The position numbers and the translations under genes are program-made. A model generated the notes under the pieces. That model worked only from the letters and a program-made list of their open reading frames with translations. It did not search any database and was not told the origin of the DNA. This document shows positions 1 through 7,363 of a stretch of 10,691 nucleotides of DNA, in pieces (position 1 is the stretch's first letter; each line of letters opens with the position of its first letter). This stretch comes from Burkholderiaceae bacterium (lineage in GTDB: Bacteria > Pseudomonadota > Gammaproteobacteria > Burkholderiales > Burkholderiaceae_C). The stretch spans positions 1-10,691 of the forward strand of contig JAOTTZ010000028.1 of NCBI GenBank assembly GCA_029864165.1, given 5' to 3'.

Positions 1-27
1 CTGGCGCGACACGGCGACAATGCTGGC

Positions 28-576
28 ATGTTGATTGTCAGCAAGCTGCTTGCCCAAGGCCAAGGCCTGTCGCCCGCGTTGCTCCAGCGCGCACCCACCG
101 TCGAGCTGAATTGGGATGTGCGCTGTAAAAGTCGCTTCGACGCCACGGACAGTCAGGGGCGCAGCGTCGGAGTTTTTCTGCCCCGTGGCATGGCTGTACG
201 CGGTGGCGATGTGCTGGTGGCCGAGGACGGCTCGCTGATCGTCGTCAAGGCTGCTGCGCAGCCCGTGCTTGTGGTTCGTCATTGCGATCGACACGGCTCG
301 CCTTTGGACCTGTTGCGCGCGGCTTATCACTTGGGCAACCGGCATGTGCAGCTGGAGTTGCGCAGCGATCGCCTGCAGCTCGAACCCGATCATGTATTGG
401 CCGCCCTGCTGCGCCAAATGCACCTGCTCGTCAGCGAAGAGCTGGCACCCTTCGAGCCTGAGGCGGGCGCCTATGCGCAAGGCGGGCGCGCTTTGCAACA
501 CGAACACGCACACCATCATCATCATCATCATGACCATGACCATCACGAGCATGGTCATGGCGCGCTCACACCGTGA
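28..576 (+). CDS. ureE: Urease accessory protein UreE (nickel metallochaperone)
   Basis: UreE is the cytoplasmic nickel chaperone that delivers Ni(II) to the UreD-UreF-UreG complex on apo-urease. The 182-residue product has the usual two domains. The N-terminal peptide-binding-like part (about 1-75) contains CKSRF and the FLPRG..V.GGDVL segment. The metal-binding part (about 80-150) carries the family signature YHLGNRHV, with H106 the likely equivalent of the conserved metal-binding His. The last 25 residues form a His-rich tail with 14 His, including seven in a row, interspersed with Asp and Glu, as in the Klebsiella-type UreE. The ATG at 28 gives the usual N-terminus, although the frame is open to the window edge and no strong Shine-Dalgarno is visible. 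The stop overlaps the ureF start, so the two are probably translationally coupled. ureC is not visible in the 27 bases before it. Confidence 0.95.
   Translation: MLIVSKLLAQGQGLSPALLQRAPTVELNWDVRCKSRFDATDSQGRSVGVFLPRGMAVRGGDVLVAEDGSLIVVKAAAQPVLVVRHCDRHGSPLDLLRAAYHLGNRHVQLELRSDRLQLEPDHVLAALLRQMHLLVSEELAPFEPEAGAYAQGGRALQHEHAHHHHHHHDHDHHEHGHGALTP
514..531 (+). repeat. (CAT)6 trinucleotide repeat in the UreE His tail
   Basis: Six consecutive CAT codons, preceded by one CAC, encode the heptahistidine core of the UreE tail. A uniform triplet run can gain or lose whole codons by slippage without breaking the frame, so tail length may vary between strains. The repeat itself is seen directly; the variability is inference. 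Confidence 0.8.
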
Positions 577-1286
577 TGCCTAGCGCGCGCCGCGCCACGG
601 CGTCGCTGTCGGCGACGTCGTTACTGCAGTTGATGCAACTGGCGTCGCCGGCGTTGCCGATCGGTGGCTTCAGCTACTCCGAAGGGCTGGAGGCAGCGGT
701 CGAATCGGGGCTTGTCGGCGACGAAACACAGGCCGCGAATTGGTTGCTCGACCAGCTGGTGCTGAGCCTGGCGCGTGCTGACCTGGCCGTTGTGGCGAGC
801 GCTTTGCCTGCATGGCGACGCGGCGACATCGACTGCGTCGTCGAATTGAACGACTGGGTCGGTAGTACCCGCGAGACGTCCGAGTTGCGCCGGCAAACGC
901 AGCAAATGGGTCGTTCGCTGAGCCAATGGCTGAAAAATCGCGAACCCGTCGACCCGCGCGTGGCGCAGCTTGTTGCTCTACAACCCGCCCCGACGTGGCC
1001 GCTGGCCTTTGCCTTGGCCACGGCACAGACAGGCGCATCATTGACTGAAGCGCTATTGGCTTGTGCTTTTTCTTGGGCCGAGAACATGGTGCAAGCGGCG
1101 ATCAAGTCGGTGCCTTTGGGGCAGGGCGCTGCACAACGGATCATGGCCCGACTGATCAATGCCATTCCTGGGGCCGTAGACAGCGCAATGCGGCTGCCCA
1201 CAGGCGAGCGGCAGGCCTACACTCCCATGCTGGCCATACTGTCGGCACAGCACGAAACCCAGTACTCCAGGTTATTCCGCTCATGA
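573..1286 (+). CDS. ureF: Urease accessory protein UreF
   Basis: UreF is the all-helical urease maturation factor that bridges UreD (UreH) and the UreG GTPase and gates nickel insertion. The 237-residue product has the family's N-terminal motif [18 protein letters not shown] at about residues 23-40, followed by Ala/Leu-rich helices, and ends near the usual length. Two starts are possible: GTG at 573 or ATG at 576. The ATG shares its first base with the ureE stop (TGATG), so 576 may be the true initiation codon; the difference is one residue. The stop overlaps the ureG start (ATGA), so ureEFG is one polycistronic unit with translational coupling throughout. Confidence 0.95.
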   Translation: MMPSARRATASLSATSLLQLMQLASPALPIGGFSYSEGLEAAVESGLVGDETQAANWLLDQLVLSLARADLAVVASALPAWRRGDIDCVVELNDWVGSTRETSELRRQTQQMGRSLSQWLKNREPVDPRVAQLVALQPAPTWPLAFALATAQTGASLTEALLACAFSWAENMVQAAIKSVPLGQGAAQRIMARLINAIPGAVDSAMRLPTGERQAYTPMLAILSAQHETQYSRLFRS

Positions 1287-1930
1287 ACCCATTGCACGCT
1301 ATTGCCGGCCGCACCAAGGTACTGCCCCCCTTACGCGTGGGTGTCGGTGGGCCGGTCGGCTCGGGCAAGACGACGCTGGTCGAAATGCTTTGCAAGGCGA
1401 TGCGCGATCGTTGGGATTTGGTCGTCGTGACCAACGACATCTATACCAAAGAAGATCAGCGCTTGCTGACCGTCGCGGGCGCACTGCCGCCCGAGCGCAT
1501 CATGGGCGTGGAGACCGGTGGCTGCCCGCACACGGCCATTCGCGAAGACGCCTCGATCAACCTCGAAGCCGTCGATCGCATGCTGGAGCGGTTTCCCAAC
1601 GCCGACATCGTCTTCATCGAATCCGGTGGCGACAACTTAGCGGCCACTTTCAGTCCCGAACTGAGCGACCTGACGATCTACGTCATCGACGTTGCCGCGG
1701 GCGAAAAGATTCCGCGCAAGGGCGGGCCCGGCATCACGAAAAGCGATTTGTTTGTCATCAACAAAATAGACCTGGCGCCTTACGTCGGTGCTGATCTTGC
1801 GGTCATGCAGGCCGACACGAGCCGCATGCGCCCGAATCGGCCGTTTGTGATGACCAACTTGAAGACCCAGCAAGGCGTGGCTGAGGTGGTCTCGTACATC
1901 GAAAACAAGGGGCTGCTGAACGCTGCCTGA
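1283..1930 (+). CDS. ureG: Urease accessory GTPase UreG
   Basis: UreG is the SIMIBI-class GTPase that powers nickel delivery to urease. The 215-residue product starts at the ATG overlapping the ureF stop; the longer open frame upstream lies inside ureF and is not used. The P-loop GPVGSGKT is at residues 23-30. The Ni-binding Cys-Pro-His motif (C81-P82-H83) sits in [13 protein letters not shown]. The [17 protein letters not shown] segment and the guanine-specificity motif NKIDL follow. Length and every diagnostic motif match the family. It is the last gene of the visible urease cluster. Confidence 0.97.
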   Translation: MNPLHAIAGRTKVLPPLRVGVGGPVGSGKTTLVEMLCKAMRDRWDLVVVTNDIYTKEDQRLLTVAGALPPERIMGVETGGCPHTAIREDASINLEAVDRMLERFPNADIVFIESGGDNLAATFSPELSDLTIYVIDVAAGEKIPRKGGPGITKSDLFVINKIDLAPYVGADLAVMQADTSRMRPNRPFVMTNLKTQQGVAEVVSYIENKGLLNAA

Positions 1931-1932
1931 AA

Positions 1933-1963
1933 GTGCTACCGGCGACTCGGTCCCTGCCGGCAC
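1933..1963 (+). terminator. Possible weak hairpin after ureG
   Basis: GTG(CTA)CCGGC at 1933-1943 can pair with GCCGGCAC at 1956-1963, giving an 8-bp stem with a 3-nt bulge and a 12-nt loop, starting three bases after the ureG stop. No T-run follows, so this is a weak candidate for operon end. The remainder of 1931-2060 shows no gene. Confidence 0.3.
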
Positions 1964-2060
1964 GCCAACATTGCGGTGAGCGTGCTGACGACGCCGCGAT
2001 GCGAACAGGAGCGTTTGTTAACGTAGCCTATTCAGACACGAGTTGCGACAAGGAGCAAGC

Positions 2061-3141
2061 ATGAAGGCACGCATACCGACTGACGAAACGGCGCGAATAC
2101 AGGCGCTGCGCGACTACGCGATACTCGACACGCTGGAGGAATTGGCATTCAACGACATCACGATGCTCGCATCGCTCATTTGCGATACGCCCATCGCTTT
2201 GATATCTCTGGTTGACAGCGAACGCCAATGGTTCAAGGCCCACGTCGGATTGCGGGTTACGCAGACTCCCCGCGAACACGCGTTCTGTGCCCACGCGATT
2301 CTTCGGCCGCAGGAGATGCTGATCGTCAACGACGCGACATCAGATCATCGCTTCTCCGATAACCCTCTTGTCACGGGAGACCCCCACATCCGTTTCTACG
2401 CTGGGGCACCCCTGGTTACCCCGAGAGGCGACGCCTTGGGAACGCTCTGCGTCATCGACAGCAGACGCCGCGAGCTTACCAGCAAAAAATCTCGACGCAT
2501 TGCGCGCGCTATCGCAGCAAGTCATTGCGCAACTGGAGCTGCGCCGCGTGGTCGCGGAGCTAGATCGGAACGCGACTCGGATGCAGGCATACCAGCGTGA
2601 ACTAGAGGACTACCAAAGACAGATCGAACGCGCAAACGCAGCACTGGAGGAGGAGACCGTTTCGGACAGTCTGACTGGCGTGAAGAACCGACGAGGCTTC
2701 GATCAAGCACTGCACCAGGAGCTTGCGCGCGCGCAACGTGAGAAGACGCCCGTTTCTTTGCTGATGATCGATATTGACAAATTCAAACCCTTTAACGATC
2801 AGTTTGGTCACCCCGCCGGCGACGAGGCGCTTCGGGAAGTAGCAAGGGTACTTGACGCCCACGCGCGCCCATTCGATGTGGTTGCGCGGTATGGCGGCGA
2901 AGAGTTTGTTGTCATTCTTCCGCGTGTCGATGCTGCGGGGGCCGTATCGATTGCAGAACGGCTGCGTCGTGCCATTGAAGCCGCGCCTTGGCCCGACAGG
3001 GCTATCACGGTCAGCATCGGCGCCAGCACGACCGGCAGGGAACCGGACAGTACGGTGCTACTCGACTTTGCGGACGGAACTCTTTATCGCATGAAGCAGC
3101 GCGGCGGCAACCAGGTTGCGCACGCCGATGATTTTTGCTGA
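2061..3141 (+). pseudogene. GAF-GGDEF diguanylate cyclase split by a one-base frameshift
   Basis: The reconstructed product (359 residues) would be a cytoplasmic c-di-GMP synthase with an N-terminal GAF sensor. ATG 2061 is chosen because AAGGAG sits at 2050-2055. The GAF part covers about residues 25-145 and ends with the typical GTLCVIDS segment. That frame runs on to a stop at 2600, giving a truncated 179-residue protein. The natural continuation ([11 protein letters not shown], a coiled coil, then GGDEF) is in the next frame; skipping one base of the A6 run at 2484-2489 joins them cleanly as [12 protein letters not shown]. The GGDEF domain (about 195-355) has DSLTGVKNRR, an active GGEEF (278-282) and an RxxD inhibitory site (R269-D272) exactly five residues before it. 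The catalytic half is therefore not otherwise decayed. A sequencing error, a recent mutation or slippage could each explain this. A separate GGDEF start at ATG 2581 is possible but has no clear ribosome site. Confidence 0.85.
2484..2489 (+). other. A6 homopolymer at the GAF/linker frameshift
   Basis: Six A residues lie exactly where the GAF frame must change to the linker-GGDEF frame. Five would restore a continuous 359-residue protein. The run could be a slippage site for polymerase or ribosome, or a homopolymer sequencing error. No Shine-Dalgarno-like stimulator or downstream pseudoknot was recognised by eye. Confidence 0.6.
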
Positions 3142-3194
3142 ACGAGGCGGACCAAATCTTGGCATGGCGGCGCCAACCCACCTCATCACGCCTC

Positions 3195-3258
3195 GACCCT
3201 CAAAAGCCGAGGAGGGGGAAGTATGGGCCTTTCAAAATAGCTTCGGCGTTTCAGGGTC
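3195..3258. repeat. 18-bp imperfect inverted repeat between convergent genes (possible bidirectional terminator)
   Basis: GACCCTCAAAAGCCGAGG (3195-3212) and the reverse complement of 3241-3258, GACCCTGAAACGCCGAAG, match at 15 of 18 positions, with one further G-U pair possible in RNA and a 28-nt loop. The structure lies 53 bases after the GGDEF stop and its right arm overlaps the stop codon of the convergent Hpt gene. It is well placed to end both transcripts, but there is no U-run. No target-site duplication is visible at its edges. Confidence 0.5.
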
Positions 3259-3625
3259 GCAAGTGCCCCTCAAACGCCGGCAGCAGTCGGTCATAGTGAG
3301 CAGAGAGTTCCCTGGTGATTTTCGAAGCGTCTGCCAGCGCCCCTTGTGACGCTTGCGCCTCTAGTGTCATACACAAATTGCCGACACACTGCGCGCCGAC
3401 ACTGAAGCTGGCTGACTTGAAGTCATGTGCCAGCGTTTTCAACGCAGTGCCATCACCCATTCTCGCCGCACTATCTATGGCATCGATTTGTTGCCTTGCG
3501 TGATCGCAGTACGTGTTCATCAGTTCAGCCAGCAAGACGCCATCGTCGACTTCGCGCAGCATGTCGATTCTCTCGGAGTCAAGTCGACAGCAAGCGTGGG
3601 TTGTCTCTGAGTTAGATAGGCTCAT
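3251..3625 (-). CDS. Stand-alone Hpt (histidine phosphotransfer) protein
   Basis: A 124-residue single-domain phosphotransfer protein that would pass phosphate between the kinase's receiver and a downstream response regulator. The Hpt core is residues 15-115, with the phospho-acceptor site LAHDFKSASFSVGA (H67, with K70 three residues on) followed by the usual helix ..LCMTLE. The start at 3625 is chosen because its ATG overlaps the upstream kinase's stop (ATGA on the minus strand); a longer in-frame extension to 3679 lies inside the kinase gene. The size suits an HptB-like protein. The output regulator is not in the window. It is third in the FIST-kinase-Hpt operon. Confidence 0.88.
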   Translation of the reverse strand: MSLSNSETTHACCRLDSERIDMLREVDDGVLLAELMNTYCDHARQQIDAIDSAARMGDGTALKTLAHDFKSASFSVGAQCVGNLCMTLEAQASQGALADASKITRELSAHYDRLLPAFEGHLRP

Positions 3626-5094
3626 GCGGCGAGCTTCATTTGGGCGCTGATGCGGGGTGTCGCCCGCTTTGGGCGCCATGTGTCGAGGATGTTGGTCAGC
3701 TCGCTAAGTTGAAACGGTTTGCTCAAAAAACCGTCCATTCCAGCTTGTAAACACAACTCACTATCACCAGTCATGGCATTGGCCGTCAAAGCGATGATGG
3801 GGACATGCGCTCCACTGCCAGCCTCGTAGGCGCGAACGCGGCGCGTCGCTTCTAGGCCGTCCAACTCCGGCATTTGGCAGTCCATCAGCACCAGGTCGTA
3901 GCAATGCGGTTCCGTAAGCGCCTCCACTGCTCGCAGACCGTTGTCAACAACCGTGTGTCGGCAACCCAATTTTTCCAGGCAGCGGCGCGCGACGAGTTGA
4001 TTCACCGGATTATCTTCAACCACCAAGATATGCAGTTCTCTAGCGCCAGCTACCGGCTGAAGTTCCGTACTCGTAACGCTTGGTGCTGTGCTTGTGCGTG
4101 CCTCATACTGCAGATCGCGCTGCAGCGTAAGAGAAAACCAAAAGCATGAGCCTTTGCCGTACTCGCTGCTTACGCCGCAATCACCGCCCATGAGCCGACA
4201 CAGGCGCCGCACAATGGCAAGCCCCAGCCCGCTGCCGCCATATTGCCGCGTCGTGGAGCTGTCGGCCTGTGTGAATGACTCGAACAGGCGCGGTATCACG
4301 TCGCTCTGGATGCCCACGCCGGTGTCCTCGATCTCGAAGCCAAATACCAACGCCGAGGCTTGTTCGCTGAGGACGCGGGCGCGTAGTCGTATGTGGCCTT
4401 GCGCAGTGAACTTCACAGCATTGCCAACCAAGTTGGTAATGATCTGTGTGTAGCGTGTTGGATCGCCAACGACGGCACTCGGTAGCTCCTCCGGCCAATC
4501 GAGCAAAGTGGTCAATCCTTTGCTGTCAATCTGCGGCTTGAGCAGCTGCAGGGCACGGTTGGTTGCGGTACGCAAATCGAAGGAGGTTGCCTCGGTCACC
4601 AAGCAACCCGCCTCGATCTTGGAAAAATCCAGGATATCGTTAAGAATTTTCAGTAGCGACAACGCTGAATGGCGAATTGTGTCCGCCGCTTCGCGCTGCT
4701 TGCCATCGAGCGGTGAACACAGCAGTAACTCGGTCATCCCCACTACGCCGTTCATCGGCGTGCGCAGTTCGTGGCTCATGGCAGCAAGAAAGGCCGACTT
4801 GGCGCGACTGGCCGCGTGAGCAGTTTCGTTAGACGCTTGCAGCTCACGGTTGGTCTGCTCCAGCGTATGCATGGCCTGCGTCAATGCAGCGGTGCGCTCT
4901 TTAACCTTGCCTTCGAGTGCAATGGCGGCCTGAAACAGGGAAAACGAGTTGCCCTGCAAGTCCATATCGCGCTCGACGCGATTCATCAGTGCCTCGTTGA
5001 TGCATCGCAACTGCGCGTTGTCATCCTCAAGGCTACTGCAGCGAGCGCGCAACAGGGCCAACTCTTCGTTATCTTGGTTTTGCCGTGTTGTCAC
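3622..5094 (-). CDS. Hybrid sensor histidine kinase with receiver domain (NahK-like context)
   Basis: A 490-residue cytoplasmic hybrid kinase; no membrane segment is seen. Order: a long N-terminal coiled coil (about 1-95; ALLRARCSSLEDDNAQL, then KVKERTAALTQAMHTLEQ) without a PAS domain; HisKA with H-box AAMSHELRTPMNG (H108); HATPase with N-box IITNLVGNAVKFT, G1 DTGVGI, and F/G2 box ESFTQADSSTTRQYGGSGLGLA; then a receiver with acidic pair E360-D361, phospho-Asp D405 (LVLMDCQMPELDG), T437 and K459. All catalytic residues look present. The start is taken as GTG 5094, 11 nt after the FIST stop. An ATG at 5301 would add 69 residues of low-complexity sequence that overlap the FIST gene in another frame and do not look like protein. 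The GTG start has only a weak GAG upstream, so the exact start is uncertain. Lacking its own sensor, it probably takes its input from the adjacent FIST protein. Confidence 0.92.
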   Translation of the reverse strand: MTTRQNQDNEELALLRARCSSLEDDNAQLRCINEALMNRVERDMDLQGNSFSLFQAAIALEGKVKERTAALTQAMHTLEQTNRELQASNETAHAASRAKSAFLAAMSHELRTPMNGVVGMTELLLCSPLDGKQREAADTIRHSALSLLKILNDILDFSKIEAGCLVTEATSFDLRTATNRALQLLKPQIDSKGLTTLLDWPEELPSAVVGDPTRYTQIITNLVGNAVKFTAQGHIRLRARVLSEQASALVFGFEIEDTGVGIQSDVIPRLFESFTQADSSTTRQYGGSGLGLAIVRRLCRLMGGDCGVSSEYGKGSCFWFSLTLQRDLQYEARTSTAPSVTSTELQPVAGARELHILVVEDNPVNQLVARRCLEKLGCRHTVVDNGLRAVEALTEPHCYDLVLMDCQMPELDGLEATRRVRAYEAGSGAHVPIIALTANAMTGDSELCLQAGMDGFLSKPFQLSELTNILDTWRPKRATPRISAQMKLAA

Positions 5095-5104
5095 GTTGAA
5101 CAGC

Positions 5105-6247
5105 TCAAGCTTGCTGGCCGATGGCGATGCCAGTGAAGGTCTGGTTGACATGCATGGAGTTGAACTGCTCGCCGTAGGTGGCGAATCCGATAACGTTGTT
5201 GTTGGCGAAGATCTCCCCGATCTTGTCCTTGATGCCTTCACGCTCCGACTCCAGCCGGCGCAGTATGCAGTCACACCCCAGCACCAGTTGTGGCGCTCCA
5301 ACGGTGGTGCGTACGGAGTCGAACGCGTGTTGCAGGTTCTCGACCATGTCTACGCCTTTGGCAATCGTCAACACAATTCCCTCGTCGATGGCGCAGAAAA
5401 AAGTCAAACTCTCGTCTTGGTTGACCTTTGCGATCGAGCGTACGAAGTACTGGCCGCCGATGCGCACCACAACAGGGTGGGTGGCGAAGATCATTGGTGT
5501 GAGTTCGGTGATTTGCAAGTCCACCAGTCGAGCAAACTCGCGTGCTGCAGGTTTACCGTTGATCTCGTGCACGATGCGGTGCGCCGGATCGGCGCGAGTG
5601 ACCACCATGCGTTTGTCCGAGTGGACGAAGTGTTGGGTGCGAAAGGCTACGAACGGCAGCTTAGTGCGCACCAGGTTGAGCAGCGCAATATTTTGGTGGA
5701 ATCGCCCTTGGTGGTACAAGTGCGTGGCGCCAAAGCGTGTATCGTCAGCCGCCGAACCACCCACGAGTTCTATGCCCTGCAAGTGCTGGTAGACACAACT
5801 GACAACCAGTTCTTCTTGCATCGCCAGGCCATCAATCAACAAAAAAGCGAACGTGTCTGTCGCGCTAGGCGGAAGGGTGTCGCGCGTGCCAAGACCTTCC
5901 ATGAGGGCAGTGACATTGCTGGCAGTACCAACGCTGTCAAACGGATCGAGCTTGATCGCCTGAGTCGCAACATCCAGCTCCGACGACGCCAAGCTAAACC
6001 CGGTGAGCGCCCCTGCCAGATAACCCTGTGGCGTGATCTCGCCAGCGGTGGTACAGCCGATGAGGTTGATATCTTTAAAGCGCTGGCGCAACGCTTCGGC
6101 CAGAGCCGGCAGATCAAAGTCAGACGCGCAATAGAACACCGCCAGCTTGATGCCCGGCTGGTCCAGCGCGTCATAAAGATCTTGAGCAGCCTGAACGGCG
6201 TCTCGTGACTGAGACGTACCCTTACGGATCGAAAGAGGTGATGACAT
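5105..6247 (-). CDS. FIST-domain sensor protein (NosP-like)
   Basis: A 380-residue FIST protein: FIST_N about 30-225 and FIST_C about 235-375. Recognisable pieces are AVFYCASDFDLPALAEAL, LIGCTTAGEITPQGY, ELVGGSAADDTRF, the C-terminal VLGCDCILRRLE and the ending NVIGFATYGEQFNSMHVNQTFTGIAIG. FIST proteins are intracellular signal sensors. A subfamily named NosP binds heme and nitric oxide and inhibits a partner hybrid kinase (NahK), usually encoded next door, to control biofilm and c-di-GMP. The kinase/Hpt context supports that assignment, but heme binding cannot be read from the sequence and I do not assign a ligand residue. ATG 6247 is preceded by GAGG (minus strand, 6254-6257). It is the first gene of the operon. 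Confidence 0.9.
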   Translation of the reverse strand: MSSPLSIRKGTSQSRDAVQAAQDLYDALDQPGIKLAVFYCASDFDLPALAEALRQRFKDINLIGCTTAGEITPQGYLAGALTGFSLASSELDVATQAIKLDPFDSVGTASNVTALMEGLGTRDTLPPSATDTFAFLLIDGLAMQEELVVSCVYQHLQGIELVGGSAADDTRFGATHLYHQGRFHQNIALLNLVRTKLPFVAFRTQHFVHSDKRMVVTRADPAHRIVHEINGKPAAREFARLVDLQITELTPMIFATHPVVVRIGGQYFVRSIAKVNQDESLTFFCAIDEGIVLTIAKGVDMVENLQHAFDSVRTTVGAPQLVLGCDCILRRLESEREGIKDKIGEIFANNNVIGFATYGEQFNSMHVNQTFTGIAIGQQA

Positions 6248-6299
6248 TGGGTGCCTCGCGTTTTGTCCAGAGTTGTGACGTGCAGCGCTGCGATGCGCC

Positions 6300-6566
6300 G
6301 TGAGTCAATGGGGTTATCGGCTTAGAACCAAGGTTTTTGACCTGCAACCGGCCTTTGAACGAACGGCATCGTGAGTACGTCACGCTAGATGTTTGCCAAC
6401 GCATGTTTTTGACAGACGGTGCTTGAAGCAGCCGGTTGTCGCCGGGTTCGTGCTCGAAATGAACAAGTGAAAGCCAGCCCAAGCTCATGCCGTCGTGTGC
6501 GTCTTGTTTCAAGACAAACAAAGGTGGCGTGTCGGTTGATGGCACTTTCCCCTACACTTTCTAAAC
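6300..6566 (-). pseudogene. Remnant of a LysR-type regulator C-terminus
   Basis: A minus-strand frame covering this stretch contains FVLKQDAHDGMSLGWLSL followed by VHFEHEPGDNRLLQ, which lines up with NDFVLKQTALDGLGLGWF and YFVEHELSDGRLVQ of the intact LysR at 7422-8348. At DNA level the conserved block aligns without gaps to 7600-7673, about 51 of 74 bases by hand count. The similarity is clearest at 6423-6518 and fades on both sides; the N-terminal HTH half is absent. It is therefore a decayed paralogue or related regulator fragment. The outer limits are approximate. The stretch 6248-6586 otherwise contains no gene; it must hold the promoters of the FIST operon and of the PEP-CTERM gene, but neither could be located convincingly. 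Confidence 0.65.
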
Positions 6567-6586
6567 AGTACATGGAGGACTTGATC

Positions 6587-7318
6587 ATGACTGTACGCAA
6601 CCACTTTCGCTACCGCGTGGCGCTTACCGCCCTGTTTGCTTTGTCATCGGCCATCGCGCTGGCGCTGCCCGTAGTTCCCGTCAATTTGGATACGCTGTCG
6701 CTAGGGGCGCGAATCGTGGGGCCGGTGGGTCCAACGGTGGATGCTTCGTTCATCGACGGCGACGGCGCGAGCCTTGGTGACCTCCAGAGCAGTGTCTCTT
6801 GTCCGGATGGCTTTGCCGCCTGTACGCCGCCGACAAATCCGCCAGGCACGATTTACACCTACGTCCACGAAGTCACTCCGGGTGTCGATTCCCCGAACGA
6901 TCCGCCGTTTCCACAGCCCGGTACCGTGCTTCCGATCAACGGCGCGACCGGCTTTGCGCTCGGCTTTGCGGCCGCGGGTTTCAATGGCGTCGCTGGCTAC
7001 AGCTTCGGCGATGCGGCTGGCGTGCTCGTCGGCGGCTCGGTGATCAGTATCGAGCTTGAGACAAACGGCTCGCTTGCCTGGGCGCTGCCTAGCGCTGCGG
7101 GCTGGGACAGCGGTGAGCGCATCGCGTTTTTCTGGCAGACAACCCAGGCACCGAGCGGGCCCGGGGGGCAGTACCTTCTCACGGCCACCGCGCTGTCCGG
7201 GTCGGGGGCAGGCCCGCTGCCGTTGCCAGTCCCAGAGCCGGCGACGGTGGTGCTCATGGCGCTTGGGGTAGCCTTTCTTTTCTGGCCCACCGCTGTCGCC
7301 GCGCTGCGGCGCCGGTGA
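6587..7318 (+). CDS. PEP-CTERM sorting domain-containing exported protein
   Basis: A 243-residue secreted protein of unknown specific function. It has a signal peptide (basic MTVRNHFRYR, hydrophobic core, likely cleavage near ALA-LPV at about residue 27). A Gly/Ala/Pro-rich middle follows, with one Cys pair (SC..GFAAC). The C-terminus is the exosortase tripartite signal: VPEPAT motif, hydrophobic helix VVLMALGVAFLFW and a basic end (ALRRR). Such proteins are processed by an exosortase (EpsH/XrtA family), usually in exopolysaccharide- and biofilm-forming bacteria. Start ATG 6587 has GGAGG at 6574-6578; an in-frame ATG at 6572 overlaps that ribosome site and is less likely. No exosortase gene lies in the window, so the processing enzyme must be elsewhere. 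The neighbouring genes do not suggest an operon. Confidence 0.88.
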   Translation: MTVRNHFRYRVALTALFALSSAIALALPVVPVNLDTLSLGARIVGPVGPTVDASFIDGDGASLGDLQSSVSCPDGFAACTPPTNPPGTIYTYVHEVTPGVDSPNDPPFPQPGTVLPINGATGFALGFAAAGFNGVAGYSFGDAAGVLVGGSVISIELETNGSLAWALPSAAGWDSGERIAFFWQTTQAPSGPGGQYLLTATALSGSGAGPLPLPVPEPATVVLMALGVAFLFWPTAVAALRRR

Positions 7319-7329
7319 TGGGTAGGCTG

Positions 7330-7363
7330 ACCGCGCGACGGAACAGCGTTCAGAACGCGCGGT
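7330..7363. terminator. Hairpin between convergent PEP-CTERM and lysR genes
   Basis: ACCGCGCG (7330-7337) and CGCGCGGT (7356-7363) are perfect 8-bp arms, and inside the loop GAAC-AGC-GTTC (7341-7351) forms a second 4-bp stem. The structure begins 11 bases after the PEP-CTERM stop and lies beyond the end of the convergent lysR gene, so a bidirectional transcription stop is plausible. There is no U-run on either strand. Confidence 0.5.

Noticed and set aside
1..27. End of ureC before ureE
   Set aside because: None of the frames in the first 27 bases shows a UreC-like C-terminus, so nothing can be called there.
1061..1282. N-terminal extension of UreG
   Set aside because: It lies within ureF. 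The ATG at 1283 overlaps the ureF stop and gives the standard UreG N-terminus.
4949..6208. A 419-codon open frame on the plus strand opposite the FIST and kinase genes
   Set aside because: It is the antisense shadow of two clearly recognisable genes and has no family features of its own.
6501..6515. GTCTTG-TTT-CAAGAC inverted repeat as an operator for the PEP-CTERM gene
   Set aside because: The matching position in the intact lysR (TTTG-TTT-CAAA) is coding sequence for the FVLKQ peptide, so the symmetry is explained by the LysR remnant.
6541..6560. Sigma-54-like TGGCAC element before the PEP-CTERM gene
   Set aside because: The required GC of the -12 element is missing at the right spacing.
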